Assembly (NCBI RefSeq): GCF_041320705.1
Contig: NZ_JBGGTQ010000004.1
Coordinates: forward strand, 372,001-436,000
From: Kineococcus mangrovi
GTDB lineage: Bacteria > Actinomycetota > Actinomycetes > Actinomycetales > Kineococcaceae
Direction: 5' to 3'
DNA: 64,000 bases
The position numbers were made by a program, and so were the translations under genes. Shown here one piece after another: positions 26,715 through 34,905 of the stretch. Numbering within the stretch: the first letter of the stretch is position 1; each line of letters starts with the position of its first letter. The notes below the pieces were generated by a model, which searched no databases, was not told the DNA's origin, and worked only from the letters and a program-made list of their open reading frames with translations.

Positions 26715-27962
26715 GTGATGTCCACACCCACCGACCGCCCCGCCCGCCAGGCCCGCCGCGCCCGCCCCGCCGCGGCCGACCTCGCGCCCCTGTTCCCCGC
26801 CGCCGTCCGCGCGGTCCTCACCGTGCTCGTGCCCCTGGTCGTGCTGTGCGTCGTCGGCTGGATCGCCTCGGTCCGCTCCACGTCGTCGCTGGCCGCGGTC
26901 GCGCGCGTGGGCGCCGACCTGTGGCTGCTCGCGCACGGCAGCACCGTCGCGATCGTCGGCGGCGACGTCGGTCTCGCCCCGCTCGGGCTGACGCTGCTGG
27001 CGGGGTCGTCCGCGCGCCGCGCGGTGCGGATGTGGCACCGCGACCAGGTGGCCGCCGAGCGCGAGGTCCCCTTCGGCCGTGCCCTCGGCGTCTTCACCGC
27101 CTGCTACGGCCTCCTCGTCCTGTTCGTGGCGCTGGTCTCGCGCAGCGGCGTCGGCGCGGCCGGGCTGCTGCCCTCGCTCCTGGGGGGCTGCCTCGTCGGG
27201 GGTGTCGGCGCGCTGACCGTGCTGTGGCCGCACCGGCCGCGCGTGCCGGAGTTCGCCGCGGCCGCCGCGCGCCCGGCGCTCACCGCGACGCTCGCCCTCA
27301 CCGGTGCCGGTTCCCTCCTGACCCTCGCCGCCCTCGTCCACGGCCGCGACGACGTGCTGGCCCTGCACCGGGCCCTCGACCCGGGGGTCGTCGGCGGGCT
27401 CCTGCTGACCCTCGGGCAGGCGCTGCTGCTGCCGACGTTCGCCGTGTGGGCGCTGGCGTGGGCGAGCGGGACCGGTTTCGCCGTCGGGACGGGGACGTCC
27501 GTCGCCCCCGGGGGGACGTCGCTGGAGGTCCTGCCGACGCTGCCCGTCCTCGGTGCGCTGCCCGCGCCCGGACCGACCCCGGCTCTGGCGTGGGCGGCGA
27601 TCGCGCTGCCCGTCGTCGCGGGGGCCGCCGCCTGGTGGCTGCACACCCGGCGCGGGCCCGAGGTCGCCGGGTTGCTGCACCGGTGCGGGGCCGCGCTGCT
27701 GTCCGGTCTGGGCGCCGGGCTCGCGGTGGCCGTGCTCGCGGCCTTCGCCGCCGGCCCGCTCGGCCACGGCCGGATGAGCGAGGTCGGTCCCGACGCCCTG
27801 CTGACCGGCGTCGTGGTGGCCGGGGAGGTCGGCGCCGGGGCCGTGCTCGCGGTGCTGCTGGGCCGGGCCTGGCGGGCCCGGCGCGGGACGAAGCTGGTCG
27901 TGACGCTGCCCGACACCGGTGCCGGGCAGGGGCGGGAGCCGCGCAAGCTGCTGGGGGAGTGA
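26715..27962 (+). CDS. DUF6350 family membrane protein
   Basis: 415-residue polytopic membrane protein with about ten hydrophobic segments. The order sucCD - this gene - purNH is typical of actinobacteria, where DUF6350 proteins occupy this spot. The cell-envelope role is unknown. Start is GTG 26715 or ATG 26718; CAGCAT (26704-26709) just upstream is a weak leaderless -10. GTS-rich loops near residue 255 are probably extracytoplasmic. Confidence 0.85.
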   Translation: MMSTPTDRPARQARRARPAAADLAPLFPAAVRAVLTVLVPLVVLCVVGWIASVRSTSSLAAVARVGADLWLLAHGSTVAIVGGDVGLAPLGLTLLAGSSARRAVRMWHRDQVAAEREVPFGRALGVFTACYGLLVLFVALVSRSGVGAAGLLPSLLGGCLVGGVGALTVLWPHRPRVPEFAAAAARPALTATLALTGAGSLLTLAALVHGRDDVLALHRALDPGVVGGLLLTLGQALLLPTFAVWALAWASGTGFAVGTGTSVAPGGTSLEVLPTLPVLGALPAPGPTPALAWAAIALPVVAGAAAWWLHTRRGPEVAGLLHRCGAALLSGLGAGLAVAVLAAFAAGPLGHGRMSEVGPDALLTGVVVAGEVGAGAVLAVLLGRAWRARRGTKLVVTLPDTGAGQGREPRKLLGE

Positions 27963-27986
27963 GGGCCGACGCCTCGGGGGGAGGAC

Positions 27987-28433
27987 TCAACGCTGCGCGC
28001 CGGACCCTTCGAGCAGTTCGAGCAGCAGCCGAGGCAGGGGGGCGAAGCAGTCCTGCGCGGGTGACCCGGTCAGAGCTGCGGCCCGCCCGGCGGCCACGGT
28101 CAGGCCGAGGCCGGCGAGCACCACGTCCAGGTCGTCGCCCTCCACGCCGACACCGGTCACCCGCCACTCGTCCCCGGCGGCGGCCAGGTCGACGACGACG
28201 TCGGTGCACCTGGTCCCCCACCCGTCGAGCGGCTCCCGGCTGCTCGGCAGTCCCGGGAACCGCGCCGCGAGGTCGGCAGCGGCCGCGCACCAGAGGATCT
28301 GCCGTCGCCCGTCGCAGACACCAACCCCTCCGGCGGCGAACCCGCGGGGGACCAGGACGGCATCGACGCCTTCCCGCAGCCGGTCGACGGTGCTCGGCTG
28401 CTCCGGGTGGGACACGGGGTGAGTGTCCCGCAC
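27987..28433 (-). CDS. hypothetical protein
   Basis: 148-residue soluble protein that I do not recognise; no signal peptide or membrane segment. It is rich in Ala, Leu and Val with two internal GVGV/GGVGV stretches and looks like a compact alpha/beta domain. Codon use is less extreme than in neighbours (GAA, GAT, GTT, GGT occur in the first third), which hints at a newer or weakly expressed gene. GTG 28433 or GTG 28415 could start it. It runs convergent to the DUF6350 gene and directly behind VanZ on the same strand. Confidence 0.6.
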   Translation of the reverse strand: MRDTHPVSHPEQPSTVDRLREGVDAVLVPRGFAAGGVGVCDGRRQILWCAAAADLAARFPGLPSSREPLDGWGTRCTDVVVDLAAAGDEWRVTGVGVEGDDLDVVLAGLGLTVAAGRAAALTGSPAQDCFAPLPRLLLELLEGSGAQR

Positions 28434-28453
28434 GTCCCCGGTCCTCGAGGTCC

Positions 28454-29032
28454 TCAGCGAGCCGGGGGACCTTCCTGCCAGCGGAAGCGGTCCACCACCG
28501 CGCGGACGGCTGGGACCCGGTCGAGGAGGGCCAGCAGGCCGAAGCCAAGGAGACCACCGACGGCGTTGGACAACAGGTCGTTAACGTCGGCCACGTGACC
28601 TCCGCCCAGGGTGCCGCCGGTGACGAACTGGGTGACCTCGATGGTCGCGCTGACGGCCGCTGAGACGACCAGCACGCGCACCCACGAGGGACGGGTCACC
28701 ACCAGGGCCACCAGGACCCCCAGCGGGACGAAGACGGCGACGTTCATCGCGAAGTCGGCCGGTTCGTACCCCACCACGGGGACGAGGTTCAGGAGGTCCG
28801 ACCACGGTCCGGTGCCCGTGGGCTTGTCGAGGTAGATCGGGAAGACGGTGTTGGCGACGATGCCGGCGAGGTAGACGCACAGGGCGGCGGCCACGGCGGC
28901 CCGCGGCAGCGACAGGCGGTCACGTCGGCGCAGCGACCAGAGCAGCCCCAGGAAGGCCGCTGCGGCGATCGGGACCACGACGGGGAGGACAGGTACCTGG
29001 CGGAACAACGTCTGGGCTCCTGGTGCGGGCAC
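28454..29032 (-). CDS. VanZ family protein
   Basis: 192-residue membrane protein of the VanZ-like family: five hydrophobic segments, LNLVPVVGY in the first loop, ATIEVTQFVTGG near residue 140 and DVNDLLSNAVGGLLGFGL at the end, which is the VanZ core (LxPF... E..Q...R..D..D...N..G). Enterococcal VanZ gives low teicoplanin resistance; actinobacterial members have no set role. GTG 29032 assumed; no strong ribosome-binding site. The hypothetical gene begins 20 bp downstream. Confidence 0.88.
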   Translation of the reverse strand: MPAPGAQTLFRQVPVLPVVVPIAAAAFLGLLWSLRRRDRLSLPRAAVAAALCVYLAGIVANTVFPIYLDKPTGTGPWSDLLNLVPVVGYEPADFAMNVAVFVPLGVLVALVVTRPSWVRVLVVSAAVSATIEVTQFVTGGTLGGGHVADVNDLLSNAVGGLLGFGLLALLDRVPAVRAVVDRFRWQEGPPAR

Positions 29033-29191
29033 CGCCGTGCCGGCGGTGGGGGGCGGGTGGGGTCGTGATCATCGCAGGGGCCGGGCGGTGCGCCGCGTTC
29101 CAGCGGTCCGCGCGGCCCGGGAGGTGCCGGAACGTCACGCACCGCCCCTGCGCGCCCGCCGTGGTGGTTCGGGAGCCGGGGCGCCGGCGGC

Positions 29192-29197
29192 TAGAGT
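29192..29197 (+). promoter_or_regulatory. -10 element (TAGAGT) of purN-purH
   Basis: TAGAGT ends 8 nt before the purN GTG, with no ribosome-binding site between, indicating a leaderless purNH transcript. Confidence 0.6.
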
Positions 29198-29205
29198 CCG
29201 TGCAC

Positions 29206-29865
29206 GTGCCTGCCGGTGACACCGTTCCCGAGTCCGCAGCCCCCGCGTCCACGGCTCCCGTGCGGGTGGTCGTGCTCGCGTCCGGGTCCGGCTCGACGCT
29301 GCAGGCCCTGCTCGACTCCCCGGACCGCGGCGCGCTGTGGGAGGTCGTGGCCGTCGGCTCCGACAAGCCCGGGGTGAGCGCCCTCGACCGCGCCGCCCGC
29401 GCCGGGGTCCCGACCTTCACCGTGGCGCCCGCCGACCACGCCGACCGGCCCGCCTGGGACGCCGCCCTCGCCGCCGAGGTCGCCCGCCACGAGCCCGGCC
29501 TCGTCGTCCTCGCCGGGTTCATGCGCATCCTCGGGGCCCCCCTCGTGGAGGCGTGCGCCGGGCGGATGGTCAACACGCACCCGGCGCTGCTGCCGTCCTT
29601 CCCCGGCGCCCACGGCGTGCGCGACGCCCTCGCCCACGGCGTGAAGGTCACCGGCTGCACCGTCCACCTCGTCGACGCCGGGGTCGACACCGGCCCGATC
29701 CTCGACCAGTCCGCCGTGCGGGTCCTGCCCGGCGACGACGAGGCGACCCTGCACGAACGCATCAAGACCGCCGAGCGCGACCTGCTCGCCCACGTCGTGA
29801 GCCGGCTGGCCCGCGAGAGCACCCACCCCACGAGCACCCACCCCGAGAGGACGGCACCCCGCTGA
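29206..29865 (+). CDS. purN: phosphoribosylglycinamide formyltransferase
   Basis: 219-residue GAR transformylase (third step of purine synthesis, formyl from 10-formyl-THF). The nucleotide loop [15 protein letters not shown] is at residues about 21-35, and the catalytic Asn-His...Asp set is in [12 protein letters not shown] and the [10 protein letters not shown] loop. GTG 29206 has TAGAGT (29192-29197) 8 nt upstream and no ribosome-binding site (leaderless); GTG 29200 is the alternative. The stop overlaps the purH start. Confidence 0.95.
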   Translation: MPAGDTVPESAAPASTAPVRVVVLASGSGSTLQALLDSPDRGALWEVVAVGSDKPGVSALDRAARAGVPTFTVAPADHADRPAWDAALAAEVARHEPGLVVLAGFMRILGAPLVEACAGRMVNTHPALLPSFPGAHGVRDALAHGVKVTGCTVHLVDAGVDTGPILDQSAVRVLPGDDEATLHERIKTAERDLLAHVVSRLARESTHPTSTHPERTAPR

Positions 29866-31436
29866 TGGACCCCCAGGCCACGAAGGTCCCCGTGAAGCGC
29901 GCGCTGGTCAGCGTCTACGACAAGACCGGTCTGGAGGAGCTCGCGCAGGGCCTGCACGCCGCGGGCGTCGCGCTCGTGTCCACCGGCTCCACCGCGACCC
30001 GCATCGCCGCCGCGGGGGTGCCCGTGACGCCCGTGGAGGAGCTCACCGGGTTCCCCGAGTGCCTCGACGGCCGGGTCAAGACGCTGCACCCGCGCGTGCA
30101 CGCCGGGATCCTCGCCGACCGCCGGCTGCCCGACCACGTCCGCCAGCTCGCCGAGCTCGACGTCGAGCCGTTCGACCTCGTCGTCGTCAACCTCTACCCG
30201 TTCGCCGCCACCGTCGCCTCCGGCGCCGCGTACGACGAGGTCGTCGAGCAGATCGACATCGGGGGCCCCTCCATGGTCCGCGCCGCCGCCAAGAACCACC
30301 CGAGCGTGGCCGTCGTCGTCGACCCCGCCCGCTACGACGACGTCCTGGCCGCCGTCGGCGACGGCGGGTTCGACCTGACCTCTCGCCGCCGCCTGGCCGC
30401 CGCCGCGTTCGCGCACACCGCGGCCTACGACACCGCGGTCGCGACGTGGTTCGCCGAGCAGACCCTCGACACCGACGACGAGGGCTGGCCCGCCGTGACC
30501 GGCCTCGCCCTCGAGCGGACCGCCGTCCTGCGCTACGGCGAGAACCCGCACCAGCGGGCCGCCGTCTACGCCGACCCGACCGCGGCCCCCGGCATCGCCC
30601 AGGCCGTCCAGCTGCACGGGAAAGCCATGTCCTACAACAACTACGTCGACGCCGACGCCGCCCTGCGCGCCGCGTACGACCTGTCGGGCCCGGCCGTCGC
30701 CGTCATCAAGCACGCCAACCCGTGCGGCATCGCGACCGGCACCGACGTCGCCGCCGCCCACGCGCAGGCGCACGCGTGCGACCCCGTCTCCGCCTACGGC
30801 GGGGTCATCGCCGCCAACCGGGTCGTGACCCGGGCCATGGCCGAGCAGGTCGCCCCCGTCTTCACCGAGGTCGTCATCGCCCCCGGGTTCGAGCCGGAGG
30901 CGCTGGAGGTGCTGCAGGAGAAGAAGAACATCCGCCTGCTGCAGCTGCCCGAGGGGTACGGGCGCAACGCGCAGGAGTGGCGCCACGTCTCCGGCGGCGT
31001 CCTCGTCCAGACCCTCGACGCGGTCGACGCCGACGGGGACGACCCGTCGGCCTGGACCCTCGCGGCGGGGGAGGCGGCCTCCCCGGAGGTGCTGGCCGAC
31101 CTCGAGTTCGCCTGGCGCGCCGTCCGCTCGGTGCGGTCCAACGCGATCCTGCTGGCCAAGGACGGCGCCTCGGTCGGCGTCGGCATGGGCCAGGTCAACC
31201 GCGTCGACTCCTGCCGCCTCGCCGTCGATCGCGCCGGGGCCGAGCGCGCCGCCGGTTCGGTCGCGGCCTCCGACGCGTTCTTCCCCTTCGCCGACGGCGC
31301 GCAGATCCTGTTCGACGCCGGGGTGCGGGCCGTCGTCCAGCCGGGCGGGTCGATCCGGGACGCCGAGGTCGTCGAGGCCGCGACGGCGGCGGGCGTGACG
31401 ATGTACTTCACCGGCGCGCGGCACTTCGCCCACTGA
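29865..31436 (+). CDS. purH: bifunctional AICAR formyltransferase / IMP cyclohydrolase
   Basis: 523-residue two-domain enzyme for the last two steps of IMP synthesis. The N-terminal cyclohydrolase domain has [15 protein letters not shown] and [15 protein letters not shown]; the C-terminal formyltransferase has [20 protein letters not shown] and [16 protein letters not shown] 29865 shares one base with the purN stop (TGATG), so the genes are coupled. Both PurN and PurH use 10-formyl-THF, linking them to folD and glyA in this window. Confidence 0.97.
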   Translation: MDPQATKVPVKRALVSVYDKTGLEELAQGLHAAGVALVSTGSTATRIAAAGVPVTPVEELTGFPECLDGRVKTLHPRVHAGILADRRLPDHVRQLAELDVEPFDLVVVNLYPFAATVASGAAYDEVVEQIDIGGPSMVRAAAKNHPSVAVVVDPARYDDVLAAVGDGGFDLTSRRRLAAAAFAHTAAYDTAVATWFAEQTLDTDDEGWPAVTGLALERTAVLRYGENPHQRAAVYADPTAAPGIAQAVQLHGKAMSYNNYVDADAALRAAYDLSGPAVAVIKHANPCGIATGTDVAAAHAQAHACDPVSAYGGVIAANRVVTRAMAEQVAPVFTEVVIAPGFEPEALEVLQEKKNIRLLQLPEGYGRNAQEWRHVSGGVLVQTLDAVDADGDDPSAWTLAAGEAASPEVLADLEFAWRAVRSVRSNAILLAKDGASVGVGMGQVNRVDSCRLAVDRAGAERAAGSVAASDAFFPFADGAQILFDAGVRAVVQPGGSIRDAEVVEAATAAGVTMYFTGARHFAH

Positions 31437-31449
31437 CCGGGGCACGGAC

Positions 31450-31731
31450 GTGGCCGGTCCCGAGCGCGTGCCCGCACCGGGCAACGCCGTCCTGCTGACC
31501 CTCGTCGGCGGGATCGTCGTGGCCCTGGGGCTGACCCTGCTCGCCGGTCCGGTCGCCGGCGGGCTCCTGCTCGGGGCCGACCTCGCGGTGGCCGCGGTCC
31601 TGCGGCTGGTGCTGCCGGTGCGGATCGCGGGGGCGCTCGCCGTCCGCTCCCGCGGGATCGACGTCGCGATGCTGCTGGTGCTGGCCGCGTCCTGCCTCGT
31701 GCTGGCCGGGGTCGTCCCCACCCCCGTCTGA
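31450..31731 (+). CDS. DUF3017 domain-containing membrane protein
   Basis: 93-residue small membrane protein with three hydrophobic segments and a conserved RSRGID motif between the second and third. DUF3017 genes commonly sit beside purH/folD in actinobacteria; function unknown. GTG 31450 lies 13 bp behind the purH stop, so it should be co-transcribed with purNH. A 21-bp perfect hairpin starts at its stop codon. Confidence 0.85.
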   Translation: MAGPERVPAPGNAVLLTLVGGIVVALGLTLLAGPVAGGLLLGADLAVAAVLRLVLPVRIAGALAVRSRGIDVAMLLVLAASCLVLAGVVPTPV

Positions 31732-31780
31732 GGACGGCCGGACGCCCCCTGCGGGGTGGAGGGGGCGTCCGGCCGTCCTC
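31730..31780. terminator. bidirectional terminator between DUF3017 and metQ
   Basis: A perfect 21-bp inverted repeat (31730-31750 with 31760-31780) and a 9-nt loop. The first arm starts inside the stop codon of the DUF3017 gene, and the far side ends 9 bp from the end of the convergent metQ gene, so one hairpin can terminate both. Confidence 0.85.
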
Positions 31781-31789
31781 AGCGGGGGG

Positions 31790-32698
31790 TCAGCGCGCGT
31801 CGAGCGGGAGCAGGACGTCCTTCACCTCGGGGTCGGTGGCCAGGTACTCCTGCACCGCCGGGTCCTGGAACGTCGCGACGAGGGCCTCGATGTTGTCGGT
31901 GTCCTTCCAGCGCGAGCCGATCGTGAGCTGGCCGGCGAACTCGTCGGGGGCGGTCGGGGCGAAGATCTGCTGCTCGATCGGGACCTTCGCGGCGAGGTAG
32001 TACTCGGTGTACCCGACGGCCGCGTCCAGGTCCGGCAGCGCGCGGGACTGCGCGCCGAAGTCCAGCAGCGTGAACTTCAGGTCCTTGGGGTTCTGGGCGA
32101 TGTCGTCCACCGTCGCCGATCCGACGTCCGTGCCCTCCTTCAGCGTGATGAGACCGGCCTCCTGCAGCACGAACAACCCCTGCGACTCGTTGGCCGGGTC
32201 GGAGTACAACGAGACGGTCCCGCCCTGCGGGATCTGCTCGGGGCTGCCCCACTTCGCCGACCACAGGCCGAAACCCCACCGGAACACCGGGGTCGCGGCC
32301 TCCTCCCGGAAGTCGGGGTTGGCCTGCAGGACCTGGCCGAGCCACAACCGGTGCTGGTAGATGGTGCCGGCCACCTCGCCGTCGCTCACGGCCCGGTTGA
32401 TGGTGTTGGAGTCGGCCAGCGCCTTGAACGCGACGGTGATGCCGTGCTTGGGGGCGACCTCCTTCGCGACGTACTCGATGAGGGCCTGCTCCCGGGCGTT
32501 GCCCTCCGCGGTCGCGACGTACAGGGTCGCCCCCGCCTGCGTGTTCGCGGTGCTCTCCCCGCCCAGGCGGGGCACGACGATCGCGGCGGCGACGCCGAGC
32601 AGGACGACGGCCCCGCCCGCGACGAACGGCCAGCGCCGTCGCGTCCGGAGTTCGAAACCGTGGTCGTCGGTGGTGTGTTCGCGGGTCTCAGCGGACAA
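31790..32698 (-). CDS. metQ: MetQ/NlpA-family methionine-binding protein without lipobox
   Basis: 302-residue substrate-binding component of a D/L-methionine importer (NlpA family; ATVYVATAEGNAREQ-like start and LDFGAQSRALPDLDAAVGYTEYY in part). Residues about 21-45 form one hydrophobic segment behind RTRRRWPF. The protein contains no Cys at all, so it cannot be a lipoprotein; a membrane anchor is the likely solution. The start is TTG 32698, supported by AGGAGA 7 nt upstream; it overlaps the MetI end by 11 bp. Last gene of metNIQ. Confidence 0.88.
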   Translation of the reverse strand: MSAETREHTTDDHGFELRTRRRWPFVAGGAVVLLGVAAAIVVPRLGGESTANTQAGATLYVATAEGNAREQALIEYVAKEVAPKHGITVAFKALADSNTINRAVSDGEVAGTIYQHRLWLGQVLQANPDFREEAATPVFRWGFGLWSAKWGSPEQIPQGGTVSLYSDPANESQGLFVLQEAGLITLKEGTDVGSATVDDIAQNPKDLKFTLLDFGAQSRALPDLDAAVGYTEYYLAAKVPIEQQIFAPTAPDEFAGQLTIGSRWKDTDNIEALVATFQDPAVQEYLATDPEVKDVLLPLDAR

Positions 32699-33419
32699 GG
32701 GTCGTCTCCTGCGTCGGGGTGGGGGTGGGGCGGTTCCTGGTGCGGGGGCGGCGACGGGTGCGCGGATCGGCCGCGCGGGCCAGGGCGTCACCGGTGAGCT
32801 GGACGAGGGCGACCAGCGCGACGAGGACGACGATCGTGGCGATCATCACGGCGTGGTCGAAGCGCTGGTACCCGTAGGTGACCGCGACGTAGCCGATCCC
32901 GCCGGCGCCGATGGTCCCGGCGATCGCGGAGTACTCGATCATCGCGATGGTGTTGATGGTGAACCCGCCGATGATCGAGGGGGTGGCCTCGGCCAGTTGC
33001 ACCGTCGTGATGACCTGCAGCGGTGAGGCTCCCGAGGCCTGGGCGACCGCCACGAGGTTCGGCGGCACCGACCGCAGGGAGTTCTCCACGATGCGGGCGA
33101 AGAACGCGGTGCCCGCCAGGACCATCGGCACGACGGCCGCGCGGATGCCGATGTTCGTGCCGGTGACGAACCGGGTGAACGGGACGAGCGCGGCCATGAG
33201 GACGAGGAACGGCAGCGAGCGACCGGTGCTGACGACCCAGGACAGGACGGTGTGCGCGGGGCGGTTCTCCAGCAGTCCGCCGGGGGCCAGGTTGTGCACG
33301 AGGACGCCGATGGGCACCCCGAGCAGGACGACGATCGTCATGACGATGCCGACCATGAGCAGCGTGTCCAGCAGCGCCGGGGCGATGAGCGCGGGGATCT
33401 GCGCGAGCGGGGTGTTCAC
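32688..33419 (-). CDS. metI: methionine ABC transporter permease
   Basis: 243-residue MetI-type permease with five membrane segments. The EAA-like docking loop (VAVAQASGASPLQVITTVQL in part) sits near residue 130, followed by ATPSIIGGFTINTIAMIEYSA. GTG 33419 overlaps the metN stop (GTGA). The C-terminus has a basic Pro/Thr-rich tail of about 30 residues not seen in enterobacterial MetI. Confidence 0.93.
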   Translation of the reverse strand: MNTPLAQIPALIAPALLDTLLMVGIVMTIVVLLGVPIGVLVHNLAPGGLLENRPAHTVLSWVVSTGRSLPFLVLMAALVPFTRFVTGTNIGIRAAVVPMVLAGTAFFARIVENSLRSVPPNLVAVAQASGASPLQVITTVQLAEATPSIIGGFTINTIAMIEYSAIAGTIGAGGIGYVAVTYGYQRFDHAVMIATIVVLVALVALVQLTGDALARAADPRTRRRPRTRNRPTPTPTQETTLVR

Positions 33420-34420
33420 ACGAGGTCCAGTTCCCGCGGGACGGCGGGGACCTGCGCGTGCAGCCCCCGGCGGTCCAGGGCGGTGGTGAGGGCGGTGGGG
33501 TCGACGCCGCCGGGGACCCCGAGGGTGGCGTGCCCGACGGTGCGGCCGGCGACGGTCCCGACCGAGGCCCCGAGCAGGGCGAGGTCGTGACCCAGTTCGC
33601 GGGACGTCGTGGTCAGCCAGTCGGCGGGCACGTCGTCACCGCGGTAGTGCACCTCCCAGACCGCCAGACCGCCCGCGTCGCCCACGCCGCGGCGGGGCAG
33701 CAGGGCCGCCCCGACGGGCGAGGCCGGGTCCCGCAGCACGTCCAGGAGCGGGGCCGCCTCGACGATCCGTCCGTGCTCCAGGCGGGCGACGGCGTCGGCC
33801 ACGTCGACGACGGTGTCCATCTCGTGGGTGATGAACAGGATGGCCAGCCCGAGGTCGTCGCGCAGTTCCCGCAGCAGGCCGGTGATCGAGGCCGTGGCTT
33901 GCGGGTCCAGCCCCGAGGTGGCCTCGTCCGACAGCAGGACGCCGGGGCGCAGGGCCAGGGCGCGGGCGATGCCGACGCGCTGGCGCTGACCACCGGACAG
34001 CTCGTGCGGGTAGCGGTCGGCGAGCCCGGTCAGCCCGACCCGTTCGAGCAGTTCGGCCACGCGCCGCTGCCGGTCGCGGGCCACGACGCCGAGGTAGCGC
34101 AGCGGGAGCTCGACGTTCTGCGCGGCCGTGCGGCGCGTCTGCAGGCCGTCGGACTGGAAGATCGTCCCGATGCGGCGCCGCGCCTCGCGCAGCCGCCCCG
34201 CACCCAGCCGGGTGAGGTCCTGGCCGCCCACGACGACGGACCCCGACGTCGGGCGGGTCAACAGCGTCACGCACTGCGCGAGCGTGCTCTTGCCCGCGCC
34301 GCTGGGGCCCACGACGGCGGTGATGCTGCCGTCGGGGACGGTGAGGTCGAGGTGGTCCAGGACCGTCGTGGCGTGCGGGGGGTCCCCGTAGGTCTTGGTG
34401 AGGTGGCGCAGTTCGATCAC
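33416..34420 (-). CDS. metN: methionine ABC transporter ATP-binding protein
   Basis: 334-residue ATPase of the methionine importer. Walker A GPSGAGKST (residues about 38-46), signature LSGGQRQR, Walker B VLLSDEATSGLDP, then the C-terminal NIL domain (residues about 255-330) that binds methionine and gives transinhibition. GTG 34420 has AGGAGA 6 nt upstream. First gene of metNIQ, behind a SAM-IV riboswitch. Confidence 0.95.
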   Translation of the reverse strand: MIELRHLTKTYGDPPHATTVLDHLDLTVPDGSITAVVGPSGAGKSTLAQCVTLLTRPTSGSVVVGGQDLTRLGAGRLREARRRIGTIFQSDGLQTRRTAAQNVELPLRYLGVVARDRQRRVAELLERVGLTGLADRYPHELSGGQRQRVGIARALALRPGVLLSDEATSGLDPQATASITGLLRELRDDLGLAILFITHEMDTVVDVADAVARLEHGRIVEAAPLLDVLRDPASPVGAALLPRRGVGDAGGLAVWEVHYRGDDVPADWLTTTSRELGHDLALLGASVGTVAGRTVGHATLGVPGGVDPTALTTALDRRGLHAQVPAVPRELDLV

Positions 34421-34460
34421 GTCGTCTCCTGGGCGGCGTCCGGGCAGGGGAGGTCGCGGG

Positions 34461-34477
34461 CCCGGCGCGACGCCGGG
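34461..34477 (-). terminator. possible attenuator hairpin of the metNIQ leader
   Basis: A perfect 7-bp stem CCCGGCG-CGA-CGCCGGG (+ strand) between the SAM-IV aptamer and the metN ribosome-binding site. It may be the expression platform, but there is no T-tract. Confidence 0.4.
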
Positions 34478-34544
34478 TCCGGTGGGGAGGGGGAGCAGAG
34501 GGTGCGCTCAGCGGGAGCGGCGACAGTCCTTCGACACGGGAACT

Positions 34545-34657
34545 CCTGGTTCGTCCTTGCCCGCAACTCCTGCGGACCTGGTCCTCACCCGGAGCACCCC
34601 GTGACGAACCAGGGTTGCCGGCCAGCGAGCCGGGGCTTGACGCTGGCGCTCATGACC
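34545..34657 (-). promoter_or_regulatory. SAM-IV riboswitch of metNIQ
   Basis: The minus strand carries, in order, GTCATGAGCGCCAGCG, TCAAGCCCCGGCTCGCTGG, CCGGCAACCC, GGGGTGCTCCGGGTGAGGA and CCAGG: the conserved core of the SAM-IV family, which is found in actinobacteria. The 3' end carries GACGAACCAGG, which is fully complementary to the internal CCTGGTTCGTC loop (34603-34613 with 34545-34555), giving the family pseudoknot. It sits in the leader of metN, so SAM should shut off methionine uptake. Confidence 0.9.
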
Positions 34658-34664
34658 TGCCTCG

Positions 34665-34694
34665 ACTGTGGCAGCCGCCGCAGACCCCCGTCAA
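34665..34694 (-). promoter_or_regulatory. promoter of the SAM-IV leader and metNIQ
   Basis: TTGACG (34694-34689) and CACAGT (34670-34665) with an 18-bp spacer on the minus strand. Predicted initiation falls at about 34658, exactly where the SAM-IV aptamer begins. Confidence 0.55.
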
Positions 34695-34800
34695 GCGGTT
34701 CCGGGACGTCCGGAGTCGGAGAGGGGTCTCCGACATGCGTTGCGGGACAACGTCGTACCGGTCCCGAAAAGAGCCGGGAGCATCGGTCCGCCGGAGGGGG

Positions 34801-34806
34801 TACGCT
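34801..34806 (+). promoter_or_regulatory. -10 element (TACGCT) of the sfnG leader
   Basis: TACGCT lies about 8-10 bp ahead of the SAM-I aptamer on the plus strand, placing initiation at the aptamer's 5' end. Confidence 0.5.
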
Positions 34807-34813
34807 GCGGGGG

Positions 34814-34895
34814 AACCCATCCAGAGCGGCTGAGAGACCTGGCTCGACGACGCCGCAGCAACCCACGGGGGTGCTACCGCCAGGACCGATGGAGG
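34814..34895 (+). promoter_or_regulatory. S-box (SAM-I type) riboswitch of the sfnG-like gene
   Basis: The plus strand has CCATCCAGAG, GGCTGAGAGACCTGG, GCAACCC, GGTGCTACC and GATGGAG, in the order of the S-box aptamer. P1 is CCATC (34817-34821) with GATGG (34888-34892). The ribosome-binding site GGAGGA (34891-34896) shares two bases with the 3' strand of P1, so SAM binding should hide it: translational control of the monooxygenase ATG at 34906. Confidence 0.85.
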
Positions 34896-34905
34896 ACGTT
34901 TCGCG

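Noticed and set aside
24411-27767. 1118-residue open frame on the minus strand across sucCD
   Set aside because: It is antisense to recognisable SucC, SucD and the DUF6350 protein and is dominated by low-complexity Gly/Asp/Arg sequence.
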